Below are positions 60,291 to 64,000 of a DNA stretch of 64,000 bases, one piece after another. The position numbers and the translations under genes are program-made. Within the stretch, counting starts at the first letter, position 1, and each line of letters opens with the position of its first letter. Source of the stretch: Plectrocnemia conspersa (lineage: Eukaryota > Arthropoda > Insecta > Trichoptera > Polycentropodidae); assembly GCA_009617715.1 (NCBI GenBank), contig VTFK01000144.1:310001-374000 (forward strand), read 5' to 3'. The notes under the pieces are model-generated. The model made no database searches and was not told the DNA's origin. It saw only the letters and a program-made list of their open reading frames with translations.

Positions 60291-61380
60291 AATTTAATTT
60301 CTTATAGCAAAGAAAAGCTTAAAAATATCAATATCCACTTCCATTCATTATTATGAAATTAAAAAAATCCAAATATTTGCAGAAATTTTTTCTTCAGTAG
60401 CATATATTATTTATTTATGCATATAAAATCGATTAGTTATTAAATTTATATATTAAACTTTTTATTTAACAACATATATGGTTAGTTAGACAATGTGTAA
60501 ATTATATTTTATTTAAGATACAAAGCTAAAAATTTTATTAAGCTATTTACTATTATTTTTATTAATGTCAATATTAACATATTCAAACAAAAACACGTTC
60601 TGTAAAATATGTGGCGAAAGCAAATAGAATAAAAAACTTGGTTCATTTTGAAAGTTGCTCATCTCTTTGCAGATGTAAACTGCTAATTAATGCTGAGTGC
60701 ATTTTTTAGCATATGCCAATAACAATAAATTTTTCAACTATGTCTTGTATTCAATATATAATAACAATGCGAAGCTATCAGATTCCCAGTGATTTTTATT
60801 AAATATAGATATTTGGCTTAAAAATCTCATTTTAAAGCTGTAAAAATTTGTTCTTAATTTCTATACATAAAATTAACAGAATATTCCCAATAAATTAAGC
60901 CATTAAAAACAGACTTTAAATTATGGTTTAGTTTTAAATTCGACTTTGTCTTAATATACATAAGTTTGTTCTAATTAACAACATATTCTATTTTCAAAAT
61001 AGCCTTAGGACATATACAAAATTGTTTATGTTGCTCATGATGTAAAATAATTTAGATATGCCTGCTTCAATGTTGTTTATTAATAGATCTACAGTGTGTT
61101 TTTTAATAATATTTTTTTAATTATCGATAAGTAACGCCAAATAATGCTATGATAAATATTTGCTAAAACGTAGTCTTATAAATTAAGTAGCGCTTGGAAA
61201 ATTCAGAAAAAAAAATTGCATCTTAAAGCTGCTTTAAAATTAAAAATACATATATTCAAATGTACTACAAAAAATATTTCCTGCAAATATATATGAACCA
61301 ATTAACGATCATGCAATTTGAAACATATGTATAATAAACTATACTTTGCTTCAATTTTTATAAATTCATAATACCTGCAC
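60290..61380. repeat. Diverged members of repeat family I
   Basis: AAGTAACGCCAAATAATGCT, then ATGATAAATATTTGCTAAAACGTAG (61129-61173), lines up with the 62.7 and 62.9 kb units. AAAGTTGCTC, then TGCTGAGTGCATTTTTTAGC (60650-60710), resembles the phrase at 55.68 and 11.11 kb. The remainder is AT-rich without features. Confidence 0.4.
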
Positions 61381-61800
61381 TACACTCTCTAGAAGTTGGC
61401 CAAGGTTAGCCAAGGATGGAGAATATAGTGGGTTACTTCGGTCGAGTTCGGTTCTGTCCGCTCTAAAATCTCTCGGAAGTTGTCCGAGGTTACCGAAAAC
61501 GAAAGGTAAAGTCAAGGTAATTCATTGACATTGTCGGCAAACGGACCGAAGTCAAAGGAACCGAAGTCGGAGCTGCTCTTTCGAGTACGAGCGGTGAGAT
61601 ACTTCACCTTTCGCTCTCTCGCGCAGTGAGAGAGATAATGATATGGTTTTTCGCAAACTGAGATAGATCGAGTAACTCCGTTCAATATCAGTATGCGCGT
61701 AGGCGTCTTATGGTCAATACGCATGTCAAGCGCTGCATCGTAGTCACGTGGTCAAGTTATAATACCACATGCTTATCGGGTACTTCAACAGACTCTTACT
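61380..61800. other. Higher-GC island with internal repeats and GAGA motifs
   Basis: AGAAGTTGGCCAAGGTTAGC (61391) is echoed by GGAAGTTGTCCGAGGTTACC (61476), 85 bases on. ACCGAAGTC occurs twice about 15 bases apart near 61546-61568. CGCTCTCTCGCGCAGTGAGA, then GAGA (61612-61635), holds GAGA-factor-type sites in opposite orientations. It may be a regulatory or promoter segment, but no transcript can be assigned. Confidence 0.35.
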
Positions 61801-62230
61801 GACATCTTTGAATATTTTAGGGCACCAAAAGGGATTAATTATATTTTTGATAGTATATTCTTCTAACAGATATTTTTTTTCATATAAAATTAAATAATTA
61901 AAAATAATTAGTGGTACTTGATTTTGTTAAAAAAAATCGTTTTGAATATCCTTATGTATTTTCCTAGATCGGTTTATATAAATGTCACACCATAACGAAT
62001 TCTTATTTAGAATCTATGATAGTCACAGATGTGGTGTTCGTATTCTGAAGTATAATTTTTATGCCTTATGGCATTTTGAAAAAGTCGACACAGATTTTGC
62101 GTAAATTTAATATTTACGTCCGAAAAGTTTTCACTGATATTGTATTGGTGAGTGCCCACACAAACTTTTATAATTATCAGTAGCGTAATTTGAATAATAT
62201 GACAATTTAAAAATTGCGATTATTTGGAAC
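61800..62230. other. AT-rich spacer, no gene seen
   Basis: Nothing recognised. Confidence 0.45.
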
Positions 62231-62350
62231 ATTTTTCGATCGCGCGCAAATATGCCAGCTTTACATAACAGTAGCCGCCGTGCGGACGTCATTCACGCCC
62301 GCCGTCCGGACGGCATATGAAATTTGTGGCAGTGTAGCCGCTAGCTTAAC
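62230..62350. promoter_or_regulatory. CpG-dense patch with CCG/CGG dyads
   Basis: GCCGTGCGGACG (62277-62288) and GCCGTCCGGACG (62301-62312) are near-identical and 24 bases apart. The second is part of the perfect palindrome GCCGTCCGGACGGC (62301-62314). In such AT-rich surroundings this is a conspicuous pair of possible dimeric factor sites. The role is inferred from symmetry only. Confidence 0.3.
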
Positions 62351-62399
62351 TTTAGTTGAACTTCAATTAGTGCAAGCATAAAACGAAACAATTCGATAT

Positions 62400-63100
62400 G
62401 TATCTTATTATTACTAAAATTTAATAGTGATGCTCAAAAAATACACAGCTATTATTTGCTTAACGATATTTTTGGCAAAACTTTGTGATTTTAAATAACA
62501 CTAAAGCAGATCAAATTAAAAAAATATATAATTAAATATAAAAAAATCATGCTTTAGAAGAACTAAAATTAAATATAACTGTGCGAGCTTTGAAAAGTTA
62601 AACCTACAACAATATTTGCAAATAAATACATTTACATTATTCAAAATGATGTTAGATAAATATATATTTCATCAAACGCTGTGCGATGTTTGAAATTTGT
62701 TGCTCAACAAAAAGTAGCACTAAATAACGCTACATGATTTTTTTGGCGAAACGTCGTGGTCTTTAAAAACATATAAAAAAAATCATTTATTTGCATCTTA
62801 ATGCATATTTTTAAAAGAACATTTCAAAACATATATATTATATACTATAATAGTGAAATCAATATGCTGCAATTTATCAAACGTATTTGCGATGCTTATA
62901 AATTTCTGCTCAAAAAAAGTTGCACCAAATTATGCTGTAAGACATTTTTGGCGAAACGTCGCGGTATTAAAAAGCATCATTTAAAAGCAAATTTAATATT
63001 TTGTTATCTTAAACTGTGTTATTATTATAAAATATATTTTTAAAAGAAGCAAAAAGTTTTATATTTGCTGTGCTAGCATTATAACGTGAAATCTATAATA
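62400..63100 (+). repeat. Degenerate tandem array, family I (core GGCGAAACGTCGYGGT)
   Basis: Units share TGCTCAANAAAANTNGCACN, then AAATNANGCT, then TTTTTGGCGAAACGTCG and a run of A. They are centred near 62465 (diverged, TTTTTGGCAAAACTT), 62745 and 62952. The spacing is about 280 and 205 bp. A TGCGATGNTT phrase precedes the last two units. Other members lie at 61.13 and 58.98 kb and, reversed, at 10.98 kb. The 80-codon frame at 62801-63043 crosses the array and is not a gene. Confidence 0.6.
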
Positions 63101-64000
63101 ATAATAAATGTTATGCTACGCATATATATATTTACCAATTACCGATCATTATTTATGCATTTGTATTGCACACTATATTTAATCAATAGCATGCTTATAT
63201 TCGCAAAACAAAACAGGTTATTTAGTAATACGCGTTAATTTAACAGATTTTATGTGATTTTAAAAAGCGCTTCTCAAGATAAAATACTTAAGATGTTGAA
63301 ATACATTTTTGACTACGCGTTGTAATCTTAAAGAATATGAGAAGAAATTCTCTGGTCAACAATAAATACTGCATAAACTAAAAATCAGTAGATTTTCAGA
63401 TTAAATTGTTTTCATCTTTAACATTTGTATAGAAAATGTCGAGATACCCACGCAGCCTCAAAGAAACTAATATTTTATTATTTCATATTTATTTTAATAA
63501 AATGACAATTTATTTAAAAATATTTCTTTCTATAAAAAGTATAAATAAATCAATTTAATTTCGACATTTTCCTTATAGAAACAGTTTATTAGTAAAACGC
63601 TGTATGGCCTAGTAGGCTTCGGTAGTTACTTTAAGGAAAATATAGGTTTAATTATCAATCTAAAAAAAAATAGTTGCATCGTAAAAATTTGGGATGTTAT
63701 ATTGCCTTAAATGTTTTACCAATAAAATGTATTGAGATTTTATTTATTAAAATATTTGCTATTAATTAATAATTCGAGCAGTACGTTTTATTTATATATT
63801 AAATAGTAATATATAAATCGGCAAAATAAGCTATGCATTGCCTCAATTATTCACTACCATTTATTTAATATAATTGTTAAAATTTATGCGATACTTCAGC
63901 AGTAATAATTTACTAACTTACTGCTTGCCTTAAAATGTTCATCTAGATGCCATTTATATTGGCATTTTGATTTATTTGACAGTCTTACATCCACGGTCTA
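63100..64000. other. AT-rich non-coding DNA with one short inverted repeat
   Basis: GAAAATGTCGA at 63432-63442 is mirrored by TCGACATTTTC at 63561-63571, with TATA just outside both. The roughly 145-bp interval could be a small MITE. Otherwise featureless. Confidence 0.35.

Noticed and set aside
1..64000. CRISPR arrays, rRNA, bacterial operons, integrated virus genes, TTAGG telomere repeats
   Set aside because: None seen: the tandem repeats are too diverged and irregular for CRISPR, and no rRNA core, viral protein motif or TTAGG run was found.

Overview
This window looks like an intronic and intergenic stretch of a very AT-rich insect genome. No bacterial, viral or organellar gene arrangement is visible. 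By eye most of it is about 75-80% A+T. The arguments for an insect are a spliced coding exon with the insect start context CAAAAATG and splice signals, tRNA-derived SINE relics, MITE-like palindromes with TTAA or inverted ends, and a decayed hAT transposase. Composition this low in G+C, with CpG kept in the richer patches, would suit some Hymenoptera, but nothing here fixes the order or species.

Only one gene is supported, and only by its 5' end, on the + strand. A CpG-rich, apparently TATA-less promoter region (about 47.83-48.08 kb) leads into a probable untranslated first exon ending at a donor at 48261/48262. A 2.6-kb intron follows. Then comes a short exon (50885-50940) that starts the protein with 17 residues looking like a secretory signal peptide and ends at a perfect GTAAGT donor. 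I found no later exon, so the last 13 kb may be a long second intron. The product is a secreted or membrane protein of unknown family.

The rest is a mosaic of two materials. (1) Short islands of 200-900 bp with higher G+C and many CpGs recur every 2-5 kb (for example 4.4-5.3, 9.7-10.1, 15.0-15.9, 18.5-18.8, 19.4-20.0, 21.7-22.0, 26.2-26.6, 30.8-31.9, 35.1-37.6, 41.1-43.6, 51.1-52.7, 54.6-55.1, 58.7-60.3 and 61.4-61.8 kb). They hold no recognisable protein and look like older unique, possibly regulatory, DNA. (2) Between them lie decayed tandem arrays of at least eight unrelated AT-rich repeat families with units of about 70-300 bp or more (2.6-7.8, 17.1-17.8, 22.5-24, 28-30.8 with 44.7-47.8, 33.1-34.6, 38.2-40.3, 52.8-53.9, 55.5-57.6 and 60.6-63.1 kb).

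Mobile-element relics sit on this background. They are a piggyBac-type MITE flanked by TTAA (2804-3194), two SINE-like families (10.3-10.8, 24.5, 30.0-30.2 and 50.7 kb), an 848-bp element with 34-bp inverted ends containing a second small hairpin (11912-12759), a palindromic foldback family in two copies (14.6 and 43.9 kb), a hAT transposase pseudogene (39366-39914), and a 205-bp near-perfect hairpin (57924-58128) with a separate partial arm beside it. The hairpin, the island/array mosaic and the signal-peptide exon are the items most worth following up.
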